From Mesorhabditis belari (Eukaryota > Nematoda > Chromadorea > Rhabditida > Rhabditidae), in NCBI GenBank assembly GCA_958450365.1, contig CAUEEP010000902.1, positions 558,001 through 622,000 of the forward strand: a stretch of DNA of 64,000 nucleotides, written 5' to 3'. Of the stretch, positions 1 to 10,348 are shown one piece after another. The notes under the pieces were generated by a model. The model did no database searches, was not told the origin of the DNA, and saw only the letters and a program-made list of their open reading frames with translations. Position 1 is the first letter of the stretch, and every line of letters begins with the position of its first letter. Position numbers and translations under genes: made by a program.

Positions 1-460
1 ATTTGGTTTAGCTCCCAAACATCAAATTCAAACCGAATTTGCCAAGTGTTATGTAGAGAATTGAAGCTCTTAATCTTGGCTATATTTATCTACTAAAAGC
101 TTCCGAATTGGATGCATAAAACTCATTCAACAAGCTCTCGAATGAGCTCACGCTGTCATTTTTGGCGCGGCACGCTGTCATTTTTGTCGATTTTCTTTAT
201 GAAAAGCTCTTTAAAAAAGCTTTTTTGTTATTTATTTTATAAAAAAGATAGGATTTATTATTATTTGATAACAATAAGAATAAAATGAAATTGTTTTTTC
301 AAATTTTCCTAACCAAAATTCTTTCCTAATTTTAATGAGTTGTATGCATCCAATTCGGAAACTTTTAGTAGATAAATATAGCCAAGATTAAGCGCTTCAA
401 TTCTCTACATAACACTTGGCAAATTCGGTTTGAATTTGATGTTTGGGAGGTAAACCAAAT
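1..460. repeat. Palindromic MITE-like element, cut by the window edge
   Basis: The first 125 or so bases and the last 125 (about 336-460) are near-perfect reverse complements around an AT-rich centre, so the whole stretch can fold as a long hairpin. Related, more diverged arms occur at 30252-30577 and 42110-42235. The arm starts at base 1, so the true left end may lie outside the window. No coding potential is seen. Confidence 0.75.
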
Positions 461-892
461 GAACACCCAAACCTTTTTGCGGACCCTGTAACTACGATGT
501 AGTAAATGCATGATTTTATGTCTAAGCGCATCACTTGTTTTAGCTGTAGATATTCCGTAGACAACATTTAAAAGATATTCAGTTTCACATTTACTACAAA
601 CTTGAAGAAGAGTCCAAACTTCAAGTGCGTTTTCGTTTTTCTGTTCACAACTTATGTGATGACTTAATAACCCCATTAGTCCCCCTTCTTCCCTTAAAAG
701 TCTTCTTTTCTTTCTGCTCAACGGTCTTATCTATGTTTTTTTTGATTAAGATTGGTTTAATTGATTCCAATGCAATGCAGATTGGCTTTATTGATTCCAA
801 GCAAGAAAGAAAAGAACTTACGAAAATCCAAACTAGTTTTGAGGGTTTTTTTTAAGGTTCTCAACGTGATGATAGTCGTCTGAATGGCTCAC
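461..892. other. Spacer, no assigned gene
   Basis: A minus-strand open frame of about 85 codons, rich in Cys and basic residues, lies at roughly 470-720. It does not continue the LicD-like frame of the neighbouring exons and I do not recognise it. It may be intron sequence or a fragment of another gene. Nothing else stands out. Confidence 0.3.
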
Positions 893-2184
893 CCAATAAT
901 GTTCCATCCATTAATATCGGAATCGCTCCATATTTAATGAAAAGATCCCGCAAATCGGCCAACTTCTCAACGTCTATTAGAGCGATTTTTCGACGTGAAT
1001 CAGTTGTGGATCGATTCACCGCCACTGGAATCAAAAAAAAAATGATTTGACACCTAATTTTAGTGGCTAGAGTTTGTCTAGAGTTTTGTCTGGCTAGAGT
1101 TTGTCTAGAGTTTTGTCTGGCTAGAGTTTGTCTAGAGTTTTGTCTGGCTAGAGTTTGTCTAGAGTTTTGTCTGGCTAGAGTTTGTCTAGAGTTTTGTCTG
1201 GCTTAGGTTTGTCTAGAGTTTTGTCTCGCTAGAGTTTGTCTAGAGTTTTGTCTGGCTAGAGTTTGTCTAGAGTTTTGTCTGGCTAGTGTTTGTCTAGAGT
1301 TTTGTCTGGCTAGAGTTTGTCTAGAGTTTTGTCTGGCTAGAGTTTGTCTAGAGTTTGTCTAGAGTTTTGTCTAGAGTTTTGTCTGGCTAGAGTTTGTCTA
1401 GAGTTTTGTCTGGCTTAGGTTTGTCTAGAGTTTTGTCTCGCTAGAGTTTGTCTAGAGTTTTGTCTGGCTAGAGTTTGTCTAGAGTTTTGTCTGGCTTAGG
1501 TTTGTCTAGAGTTTTGTCTGGCTAGAGTTTGTCTAGAGTTTTGTCTGGCTAGAGTTTGTCTAGAGTTTTGTCTGGCTTAGGTTTGTCTAGAGTTTTGTCT
1601 GGCTAGAGTTTTCATATTGTTATTTAAATGTACAAAGGAAATGTGAGATTGTAAAGAGCAAAAAAATTAGTGTAAATATTATTAATAGTTTTAGATTTTA
1701 GCTGATTTACAGCTCAATTAAAAGGTTTGTAAAATGGTTGAAATAAAAGTTCAAAGATGATTTAATAAACAAGAATAAACTCACAATTCAAGCAATCGAT
1801 CTTCTTCCCAAATCGCCAAAGTTTTGAATGAATTGTGTAATTGATTGGATAAAATACGTGTCCTTTTCTTTGAAATGATGATCGAGGCATCAAATAGATC
1901 TCTCCATTCATATCGATCTCGAAATAATCCCTGTGAATGGGTTTAGTGAATGCATTGACAGCAAGGTAACCTGAAAGTTGGGTTTTAGGTGTAAATCTGT
2001 TTCAGAAAGCATTTCTGTTTGACTACAGTTTGACTACAGTTTGACTACAGTTTGACTACAATTCAGTTTGGCTTCTATAAAAATTCTCAACCTTGTAGCT
2101 CTTTTTCATGAATCTCATCACTCTGAGCTGCTATTCGAAGGAATTCTTTTCGACAAAACAATGCTGTCTTTGTTGATGTGTATT
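893..2184 (-). CDS. LicD/fukutin-like protein, three internal exons
   Basis: Three minus-strand exons join in phase: 2092-2184, 1785-1970 and 893-1024, each bounded by AG and GT. The joined reading ends in a stretch with LADLRDLFIKYGAIPIL followed by MDGTLLG. That resembles the start of the nucleotidyltransferase-like domain of the LicD/fukutin family, where an 'LxDGTLLG' motif precedes a conserved HTxDxD. The upstream part contains VNAFTKPIHRDYFEID, typical of the poorly characterised N-terminal half of nematode members. The family acts in the Golgi on phosphosugar or glycan transfer; that role is inferred here. The metal-binding half should lie to the left, beyond the window or interrupted by the element at 1-460. 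The 5' exon was not found. A 27-bp minisatellite fills the last intron. Confidence 0.55.
1059..1615. repeat. 27-bp minisatellite in a LicD-like intron
   Basis: About 20 copies of a 27-bp unit built from two near-copies of GTCTAGAGTTT / GTCTGGCTAGAGTTT. Variants have CTTAGG or CTCGCTAG in place of GGCTAGAG, and one partial unit lies near 1350. It occupies most of the intron between exons 1785-1970 and 893-1024. Confidence 0.9.
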
Positions 2185-2207
2185 CTGTAAATAAAGTTTT
2201 GTTTAAA

Positions 2208-2296
2208 TCTTTTTCATTGTTTAAATCTTTTTCATTGTTTAAATCTTTTTCATTGTTTAAATCATTTCCATTGCTTAAATCTTTTCCATTCATTCA
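2208..2296. repeat. 18-bp tandem repeat
   Basis: Four to five copies of an 18-bp unit close to TTTAAATCTTTTTCATTG, just 5' of the first LicD-like exon found. A separate 13-bp repeat (TTTGACTACAG-type, four copies) lies at about 2014-2062 in the next intron. Read on the minus strand the 18-bp unit gives DLNNEK repeats, but there is no splice support for translation. Confidence 0.7.
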
Positions 2297-3131
2297 TTTA
2301 CCCAATATTAAAATATCAACACTTCCAGTGTATTGAAAATCGCATTTTAATTGTGCATTGTCATCACTTCTGGGTGATGCTCGAGTGTTCGGAAAGGTGA
2401 ATGAAAGAGTCTGAACTTAAAGTGAGTGCTTTGAATTTCAATTAACAATAAATCACTTTAACAATAAGAATTTCATAGTCATTCTTTCTTTAACAAAAAA
2501 AACGAAATAAAAGACTAAAATCCAAGAATGGTTGAATGAAAATGAATTGAATGGCCTCAAAAATGCTCACAAATACAGAGATTACTCCAAACAAGCAAAA
2601 GTTCAAGTATCGTCTCTTTATACTCAAAACACGAATTATCTAAAATTAATTGAAGATTAAACTTTCTGAAAAAACTGAAAACAATTTAACTTCCTCACAT
2701 TTTTCAATAAATTACTCATCGGAATTTCAATAAAAAGCACAAAGTTTAGAACAAAAAAAGTAATGTTCAATTGAAATGGGAATCTCTTCAAATAGATAAA
2801 GATAAGACTGAAAAGGGGTGGGAATTGCACATAAAAGAAAATGAAGAAGGGGAACGGGGAAAGGATTTGCCAAGGGATACAGTCATCTGGAGACGAATAA
2901 GGAGACACGCCTTTGTCATCAAAGAAATCAAAAGCCTAGCTTCAATTGATCAATGAACAAAAAAGCTCGAATAACTACAGAGCCGGCTCCCTTGTAGGGC
3001 TCGGGATCCAGACTCGGGCCTGGATTTGACCCAATTTATGATTATAATTAAATCTGTACTCGACATATTGAACGGTTGAATATTTCCTCTGTGTATCTCA
3101 CGTGTATCCGTGTAGAATTTAATCATTTCTA
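2297..3131. other. Spacer, no gene seen
   Basis: AT-rich sequence with only short open frames. A minus-strand frame near 2657-2908 is hydrophobic and could hold the missing membrane-anchor exon of the LicD-like gene, but no splice junction joins it in phase, so it is not claimed. Confidence 0.3.
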
Positions 3132-3653
3132 TTGGGTTGGGGAGAATGAGTCGGCGCCGAAAATCAAAGAAATTTCTAAAACTTATAGCAGACTTTGTCA
3201 AATGATATGCGTTTGATATCCGTAGAAGGGTAACTAATTCTCTACAAAATAATATTTAAAAGAGAACTCAAACAGCGCCTCAACTCAACAAAGGATCATT
3301 TTTTTCACAAAATCGATAAACTGTCATCTAGAGTAAACGGTTGGAGGGATCTTCCTGAAAATTTGGTAACTTATGTAATTGAGTGTGCTCTATCTTTTTT
3401 ATATAAACACCAAAGGAGGTTTATGTGGAAGAAACTGTTCAAGCAATGAGTCGGACTTTTTGTCATTTTGATTAGCTGTGTATGGGAATCCATAAAATCC
3501 CAAAAAAGAAAAGCTTTGTGAAATCTCTTAAAAGCCATTTTGTAAAGAAATAGTGGACCATTTTGATGAAACAAAAACGTGTATTTAAAGAAGGTTTTAT
3601 GGGTGCAAAAAGTTTCTTTAAATTTCGGCGCCGACTCATTCTCCCCAACCCAA
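3132..3653. mobile_element. 520-bp MITE, copy 1
   Basis: The ends are about 30-bp terminal inverted repeats starting TTGGGTTGGGGAGAATGAG, with TA on both sides (3130-3131 and 3654-3655), the target duplication of Tc1/mariner elements. There is no transposase inside. Other copies: 24339-24856 and 35515-36036. Copies 1 and 3 are nearly identical throughout, suggesting recent movement. Confidence 0.9.
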
Positions 3654-3715
3654 TAACTCAGAAATTCTTTTGAGAAGCAGAAGCTAGCTCAATTTAGTGT
3701 CTGTACTAGTAGTTA

Positions 3716-3933
3716 CCGGATTTTCTCTAATAGTAGTGCACCCTGAGCGTTGCCTAAATTCCTCGAAATCTCGAGAAACGCTTATCAGAACCTATCGATG
3801 TGGGGTCGGAAAATGTAGCTGACGATGAGATCTTGTGGGGGATTTGAGTGTTGAGTTTCTGCAAAAGTTTGGAAACTGTAAAATAGTCACCAACTCGGCT
3901 CGGCGGGGTGTACTACTATTAGAGAAAATACGG
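3716..3933. repeat. Hairpin MITE with TCTAATAGTAGTGCACC ends
   Basis: An inverted repeat of about 218 bp whose outer arms read TCTAATAGTAGTGCACC and its complement, with a conserved interior including a CCTATCGATGTGGGGTCG block. Related copies: 11474-11692, 32296-32514 and a half copy at 11948-12076. Confidence 0.8.
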
Positions 3934-5192
3934 TAAATCATTTAGTTAAAACAAACTTTCCAAACACAAAAACGCAAAAAATGGAGAGATTACATAAAGC
4001 TCAAATTCGATGCGTCACTTTTTGTTCAACAAATCTAGAGAGACCAAATCGGTGCGAGTTTTGCGAATCGGTAATTACACGAGAATTTCATCGTTTTTAA
4101 ATCAATAAAATATTTTGGGTTAAGTGGATTTTTGAAAAAAAAAATGTAATATTGACCCTCAATTTTTGCATTTATTTTAAGGGATCACATTTTCACTCGA
4201 TTTTTGTTTCAATGCTTTTTCCTCCGCAAATCCCTTGATAATTCGAGGTTCAGAATGCTTTCTCTATCTATTCTTTTTGATATGTACAGCGATTCATTTT
4301 TAGAGTCTGAATCCGAAATCTTTTAGCTTTTGATCTCTACATTGAATTCAATTTTTTGAATTGGATTTTGGATACCGATGAAAAGGTTAAAAGGTGAGTT
4401 TTTGATTTCTTTTTATTCTATTTTAAATTTTATTTCTATCTTTGACTTGAACGCATTATATTTATGTTTTTAGACAAAAGTTGGGTACTTGTGAGTCTTA
4501 TGCCTGTAATATTTCAGCGGGATGCACTACTATTAGAACTATAAGTAAAGCAAGTCTAGAAGTCAGGCTAGTCTCATGCCTGTAATAAATTTGAAAACAA
4601 TAAAAATGAGAAACATAGAGTGTTGCAAGACTTTTGCACCCAGTTTTTAGGGTATATTTTAGTAGTTTGGTTATTTACTTTTTTGTTTTACGCTGAACTT
4701 CAAATTTGTTTTTGTAAATAAAGTGTACATGTATTATTCTAATTAAAAACAAAAAAAGCCCCACGAAAGGGTGGCATTTTCTATGAAAAAATTTCAATTT
4801 TTTTGAAAAAGTGATGTTGCCAGACTTTTGCGCGGTATTGTACTTATGTTTTTAGACAAAAGTTGGGTACTTGTTAGTCTTATGACCGTAATATTACATA
4901 GTAAAGAGTAAACTGAAACTTTTTCATTCTTAATGTTGTTGCCAAAGTCTTAACATTTAGTTTTCAATAAAGAGTTCAAATTTTAAAGAAAAGAAATGCG
5001 TCACGATTAAAAGAGCTAAAAAGAACTGAAAATGTGTCATTATTGATTGCGCACAGTGCTGAATGCGTTTCAGAAATGAGAAAGTCAGTGTGAAAAAGTC
5101 AATAAATTCACTTTGTCTATTTCTCTCAGCTAAGCCGTTTCCTAAAAAGCATCTATTTCAAGAAATTACCGTAATCAAACTAGTTTTAATTT
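3934..5192. other. Spacer with a short direct repeat
   Basis: No gene seen. A block of about 50 bp containing AGACAAAAGTTGGGTACTTG is present twice in the same orientation (about 4462-4514 and 4849-4894). A stray GCACTACTATTAGA motif at about 4525 looks like a remnant of the hairpin family at 3716. Confidence 0.5.
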
Positions 5193-5461
5193 GGGGGTAG
5201 GCTACTTTGCGCCAAATTTTTTGTGCAACTGGGTCATTTGCGCAACTGGGTCATTTGCTCAACTCGCCACAACTTTCTTCTAAGTGAACCAATCTTTATG
5301 ATTGTGGTTTCATTTTGTAGATCTCAATAAGTGCAACAAAATGAAACCAAAATCATAAAGATTGGTCCACTTAGAAGAAAGTTATGGCGAGTGGCGCAAA
5401 CGATCAAGTTGCGCAAATGACCCTGTTGCGCAAAAAATTTGGCGCAAAGTAGCCTACCCCT
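5193..5461. repeat. Hairpin MITE with GGGGTAGGCTACTTTGCGCC ends
   Basis: A long inverted repeat whose arms carry TTTGCGCCAAATTTTTTG, GCGCAACTGGGTCATTTG-like blocks and a central AGATCTCA. Copies at 13723-13927 and a half copy at 14068-14193 share the arms and centre. Confidence 0.8.
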
Positions 5462-5591
5462 TAATTTGATTAGAATGATAAGACTCAGTCAAAGATACAA
5501 AAATTAGACTGAGTGAATGTAAATGAATGAACTGACAGTTTGATTATGATAATTTCTAAAATAAGTGCCTTTTAAAAAGATTTTGAAAATA

Positions 5592-5815
5592 TACGCGCCC
5601 CGCGCCTTTTACCATTAGCAAGCTAACTTTGAGCAACTTTGAGCTCAAATTTCTTGGTGTTGAGCTGTTCAATTTAAATCGTTTTTTATAAAAATCGACA
5701 GAGAAAGACTTGCCGCAACCAATGATACCAATAATTTATGAATTCGACAGCCCAACACCAAGAGATTTGAGCTCAATGTTAGATTGCCTATGGGAAAACG
5801 GTCAGAACGCGTATC
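5592..5815. repeat. Inverted repeat with GAGCTCAAATTTCTTGG arms
   Basis: The arms carry TTTGAGCTCAAATTTCTTGG and its complement around a TCGACAGAGAAAGACTT-type centre, with ATACGCG-type outer ends. The same element, expanded by a nested insertion, lies at 49950-50732. It ends about 60 bp before the fucosyltransferase ATG, so it may lie in that gene's promoter region. Confidence 0.7.
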
Positions 5816-5872
5816 AAATGTCCGATAACCATTTAGGAAACGCATTTGATTCTAGAATCTGACTCCTGAAGG

Positions 5873-8800
5873 ATGTCCTTTCCTCGTCTCCATTTCATTC
5901 TCGGTGCTCTCATCCTCTACACTTGTTTGTACGAAATGGGGAAAAAATTCTACAATTCGGAGAGTCTATTTCAATTCGAGAATCCATTCACAAACATAAA
6001 TGTTACATCTGAAAACAAGCAGTGAGTTTTTCTGCTCAAACATCAAAACATCCCTTTTCTGGCGCACTTATCGTTTTTAAATGTTGGCTGAATTAAGTGC
6101 ACCAGATAGATTGCGTTTCCATTTAGTAAAGTATAATTTGATACCAAATCGCTTTTAGATTATCCTTCTCGGAGCGAAATTCCACCGTGAAACCTATCCA
6201 AATCCTCTATTACACTCAGCTTTTTATGAATCGAGCACAGCCGACATGGGTGTCGAATGAAAGATGTACAAATGTGGAACCAGTAAGTTTAGCAATTGAG
6301 CGAAATATGACTTATTTGTTAACTGATCAATTTCCAGCAAAGCTGTCTCATTCACAGTAATCGCGAATTCTTCAACGAGAGTGATGCGGTCGTTTTCGAG
6401 CCACGTTTCGCGAATATGAGGTTGCTTTTAAAATTAAATTGTTCTTTGAGTCTAGTTAATGAAAATGCACCCTTTCTAGCGCACTGAATGCACATTTCTG
6501 GTCACTTGCACTTCCATCACTTACAATAACTTTTTGATGTCACGAGAAAAGTGATGGTTAAAATGAAAGCCTAGTATTTAGGGGTTTACTTCTCGAGTTG
6601 TGAGAATCAAAAAAGTGTCTAGATCTGTAAGAATGTCAGATAATTTACTTAACAACTCAAAACTTTATTCTAAACTTTGTATTTAAAATTTTTTGAATCA
6701 AGATTATCAACAATCCCCCGGCGAGAGGATCAAATTTTCATCTTTTCCGTAAACGAATCCCCTCAGCGTTTTCGAAGGCCAGACAAAAGTGGTGAGTTTG
6801 AAATTTTTTAAAAATTTGGCTTGTATTCTAATTCTGATATATAATAAATTATATTTATTTACTATTTATATAAGTTTATTATATTAGGTTGATGCATAAG
6901 TCTTTTCGTTCCTTTTCGTCTGCCGTTTCAAGCCAACAAATGCACGAATTAAACTACGGTTGATTTCATTAGAAAAACCAATTATTTTTCTGCAAAATGA
7001 CATTAAAACGGGTTTAAAAATATTTAATGCCTGGATTTTCTTGAGAGTATGAAGTCGGGTAGTCAAAAAGGGCTAACTCGATGATGCGGTTTAGACACCT
7101 TAGCTAAAGAAAACCTATCTTCGTGTCAATAGATAAAAGATAGAGAAAAAAAACGTTTGATATTTCGCCAAAATTTCAGAGAAATTCATTCAGCCAATTT
7201 TTCCGTAGAGTTTTTTATAGATTTTTACGAAAAAGGCGTTTTTCACTCTCGAATTTGCTTGAAAGTGAACCGAAATTCATTTAAAAAGATGCAAATTGAA
7301 CAAAAAAACACTTTTTTTATAGAGCAAACTATAGATTAATTGGTGAATTTGTTACTTTTTAACAGAAGTACGAAAAAAACGAAAAGACTTATGCATCAAC
7401 CTAATATATAAAGTGCAGTGTCTGTCTGTCTGTCTATACGGGCATTTTGTCGACCGTCTTTTGACCAATAAAGCTAAAACTTCTTTAGAAAAAGTTAGAA
7501 TATATTGTAGTTGTGTCATTTAAAAGAAATTAAAAAAATCAAAGTTAGATGTTACCCGAGTCGAACCCTGGGCTGTAGGTATGCCCCTTGCCGACTGCGC
7601 TACAGTGACAACTACAGTGACACTGACAACGTCCCGTCTCCAAAACATTCGGCTAGAAAAACCCGCCGTTTTTCGAGTTTTTCGGCTGGTGTTTCACATA
7701 ACTGTTTCAGAAAACTTTTTCAACGCTTCAATGTACTTTTTGATTTTATTTACTATTTATATAAGTTTATTATATATAAAGTGCAGTGTCTGTCTGTCTG
7801 TCTGTCTATACGGGCATTTTGTGAGCCGTGTTTTGACCAATAAAGCTAAAACTTCTTTAGAAAATGTTAGAATATATTGTAGTTGTGCCATCTAAAAGAA
7901 ATTAAAAAAAACTAGAGTTAGATGATACCCGAGTCGAATCCGGGCCGCGCGGGCTGTAAGTAAGCCCCTTGCCGACTGCGTTACAGTGACAACGTCCCGT
8001 CTCCAAAACATTCGGCTAGAAAAACCCGCTGTTTTTTTCCACGGGTTTTTTAGGCTGATTTTTCTTATAACTGTTTCAGAAAACTTTTTCAACGCTTCAA
8101 TGTACTTTTTGATGAGTTCCGACATTCCATTCAACAATCGATATCGATGGGTGAATCAAGAAACGGCTAAAAGAGAAGGTTTCACAAAGATAAAAAGCTA
8201 AATTAGATTCATTTTATTTTCTTTAATTCATTTTATATTCCAGGTCGTTTCTTCGAAGCAATTGGAATCAACGAGAGTTTTCTGGAACGTCCTCGAACGC
8301 ATTTCATCAGTGCAATGATCGGGAATTGTCAGAGTACGCCAAGTGGACGGACGAAGCTCGTCAAAGCATTTGAAAGGTTAAATTTAATTATTTGGTGGTT
8401 AAAGAAGGACTAAAAGAGAATTGACAGCTTAAATGCAAATTTACAAATTGGAAAAAGTAATTTTGTCTATTTTGGAGAATTGTTGAGTTGAAAAGAGTAA
8501 ATGACAGTAATTTGTGGATATTTTAGAATAACTTTTCAAAAGTAAATCAAAATAGATAGATTTTTATTCGATTTTAGACAAAATAGCTTTTATATATGAA
8601 GATATTTTCAGGCAAAACTATTTGAGTCTTTTTGGCGGATGTTCAGCGGTGAAAGAGCGGAAAAATGCGTGCGCGAAGAGTGAGGATTTGAAAACTTTAA
8701 AATAAAGTTCTTAAATTAAAATATACTTGAAATTTGATATTCTTTATCTCATTTTCCTCATCTCCACTGAAAATATTCGGCGTAGGCTTTCGCATTGTCC

Positions 8801-10348
8801 CGTAAATATTTTTTAGGAGATGAGCGCTGCGTGCAAGAACTTTTCGAAGACTCCTATTTCTATTTGGCTTTGGAGAACTCGGTTTGTATGGATTATGTGA
8901 CGGAGAAATATTGGAATCGCACAACATATCATTCGATACCGATTTTATGGAGTAGAGAGGCGGCAAAGAATCAGTGGGTTTTAAGCAAAAAATTGAATTG
9001 AATGCTTGGCTATGCTAAATTGTTTAAGCAGGGATTTCCAGAACGACAATAATTTAGAGCCAAGCTCTTTAGCAACAATAGATCAGATGTCATGAAAGAG
9101 CAAGAAGACAGTTCATAGTATGAACTTCATACTAGGACTGTTCAGAGCAGGGCCAGGCCAGGCTCGATCCTGAGCTGGGCGCTGGGTTAGTCTTTTGGCT
9201 GAGCTGACCCACTTAACTTTAGGCTATGGTTAGAATTAGGAATAGCTTACTTGGATAGCTAACATTCTTCATATTTAAACGCTAACACACAACGAATTCT
9301 AGTGGAATTCCCGAGAAATCGGTGATTTACGTGGACGATTTTGAAACGATCGACACTCTTCTGGACCACTTGAAATATTTACGGGACAATGCGAAAGCCT
9401 ACGCCGAATATTTTCAGTGGAGGTGAGGAAAAGCTTGGCATTGCCCCAGCTACCGTAAAAATAAAGAATTCTTCACAGAAATCTGGATCTTTTCATTGAG
9501 AAAAGCTATCATATGCAAAACCCAAAGCCAATTCGGTACTCTCTTTGTTCTTTTGTGTTCCTTGTGCTTGTCCTTGTGTTTCCTTTGTCCTTGTCTTTTG
9601 TGTTCCATAATCGCTTTCCATCTGATACACGCCCCGATAGATAGGTGTTCCCTTTTGGCATCCTGACAGGGAAAGGCGCAGTCAGCGACTGAGTTGGCTT
9701 CGCTTTGGGCTGAGCTGGGTTATGCCCAATTTGACACCCATCTCCGCCTCAAATTTGCCTATATTTTTGCTATAAAATCCACTGAAACCGGGTGTTGTAG
9801 TGGCTGAAATTTTGTTTTATTCGGAAAGAAAATGGAATGAGTTACGTGTTGGAGAAGTTGAAAAGACCCGGATTTCCGTGAAAGAATCCCACGTTCTAAA
9901 GTGCATTCTAAACTTTCACCCATACATCATATCTTTCCAAATCCATCCAACACAGCTCTCTCTGTTGTCAGCCATTTTTTTCAAACTTTTCTCAAAGACA
10001 AATTTTTCCAATTACCAACTCGAAATAGATGCTAATTTATGGGTTTAGCTGTAATCTCTCTCGCAAACTTTCCGATTTTCAGAAGAAATTACATGTTTAT
10101 TCCCCACAAGGAGCCGCGAGAATGCCTATTATGTGAATATGTCCAAAAGAAACCCAAGAAAAAAGTCGTAGGTTTTCAATTTTTCACAAAAAAAAAGTTT
10201 CAAATTTCAAACTTAAATAAGAATTTGTTGAGGTTTTGTCGAGATTTCCTTCAAAAATTCCTTTCAGTATGCGGACATCTATCAGACTTTCGCTAAAGAA
10301 TCTCATTGTCAGGCCAATTTTTTGGACAAATTTCAACAAAAACAGTAA
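5873..10348 (+). CDS. Alpha-1,3-fucosyltransferase (GT10), complete
   Basis: Golgi type II membrane enzyme expected to move fucose from GDP-fucose onto N-acetylglucosamine-containing glycans. Eleven exons join in phase to 395 residues: 5873-6021, 6159-6282, 6338-6420, 6703-6791, 8080-8178, 8244-8376, 8612-8679, 8817-8973, 9303-9422, 10083-10167, 10268-10348. An N-terminal signal anchor (residues 7-22) is followed by a short stem. The GT10 catalytic core is clear: ISAMIGNCQSTPSGR, then ENSVCMDYVTEKYW, then IPILWS. Conserved cysteines lie near the C-terminus (RECLLCEY). Length fits the nematode FUT family. Which paralog it matches cannot be judged here. Intron 4 is large and contains a MITE and a tandem duplication that copies the start of exon 5. 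The ATG chosen is the first before the hydrophobic segment. Confidence 0.92.
6884..7404. mobile_element. Mariner-ended MITE in fucosyltransferase intron 4
   Basis: A 521-bp element with inverted ends starting TTAGGTTGATGCATAAGTC, flanked by TA. A second copy at 37844-38364 has its interior in the opposite orientation relative to the window. The ends resemble those of the mariner copy at 63398, so a mariner transposase probably mobilised it. It has no transposase domain. Confidence 0.9.
7552..7606 (-). pseudogene. tRNA-like sequence, repeat unit 1
   Basis: On the minus strand an A-box-like TAGCGCAGTCGGCAAGG is followed by a B-box-like GGTTCGACTCG about 25 bases later. Acceptor and anticodon stems do not form, so it is a tRNA-derived fragment or SINE head, not a functional tRNA. 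Confidence 0.45.
7923..7987 (-). pseudogene. tRNA-like sequence, repeat unit 2
   Basis: Same structure as the copy at 7552, with ACGCAGTCGGCAAGG as A box and GATTCGACTCG as B box, plus an extra GC-rich insert between them. It came with the tandem duplication of the intron. Confidence 0.45.
9540..9860. repeat. Dispersed repeat containing CGATAGATAGGTGTTCCC
   Basis: Part of a family seen also at about 28865-28990, 38433-38900, 40260-40530 and 47975-48370. Shared blocks are a GATAGATA(G)GTGTxxCCTTTT segment, a TATGCCCAAAxT segment and a TTxxGCTACAAA tail. It lies in the intron before fucosyltransferase exon 10. Confidence 0.55.

Larger units (their letters stand above)
7405..8112 (+). repeat. 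Tandem duplication that includes a splice acceptor and exon start
   Basis: A unit of about 340 bp occurs twice in a row (about 7405-7741 and 7772-8112). Each starts at TATAAAGTGCAGTGTCTGTC and ends in CTGTTTCAG followed by the first 33 or so bases of fucosyltransferase exon 5. Only the second copy continues into the real exon. The AT-rich lead-in to unit 2 (about 7745-7778) is repeated at 6850-6882, so the MITE at 6884-7404 sits at the head of unit 1. Each unit also carries a tRNA-like block. Confidence 0.85.

Noticed and set aside
1059..1615. Regular repeats resembling a CRISPR array
   Set aside because: Units are contiguous with no spacers, and the sequence is clearly eukaryotic.
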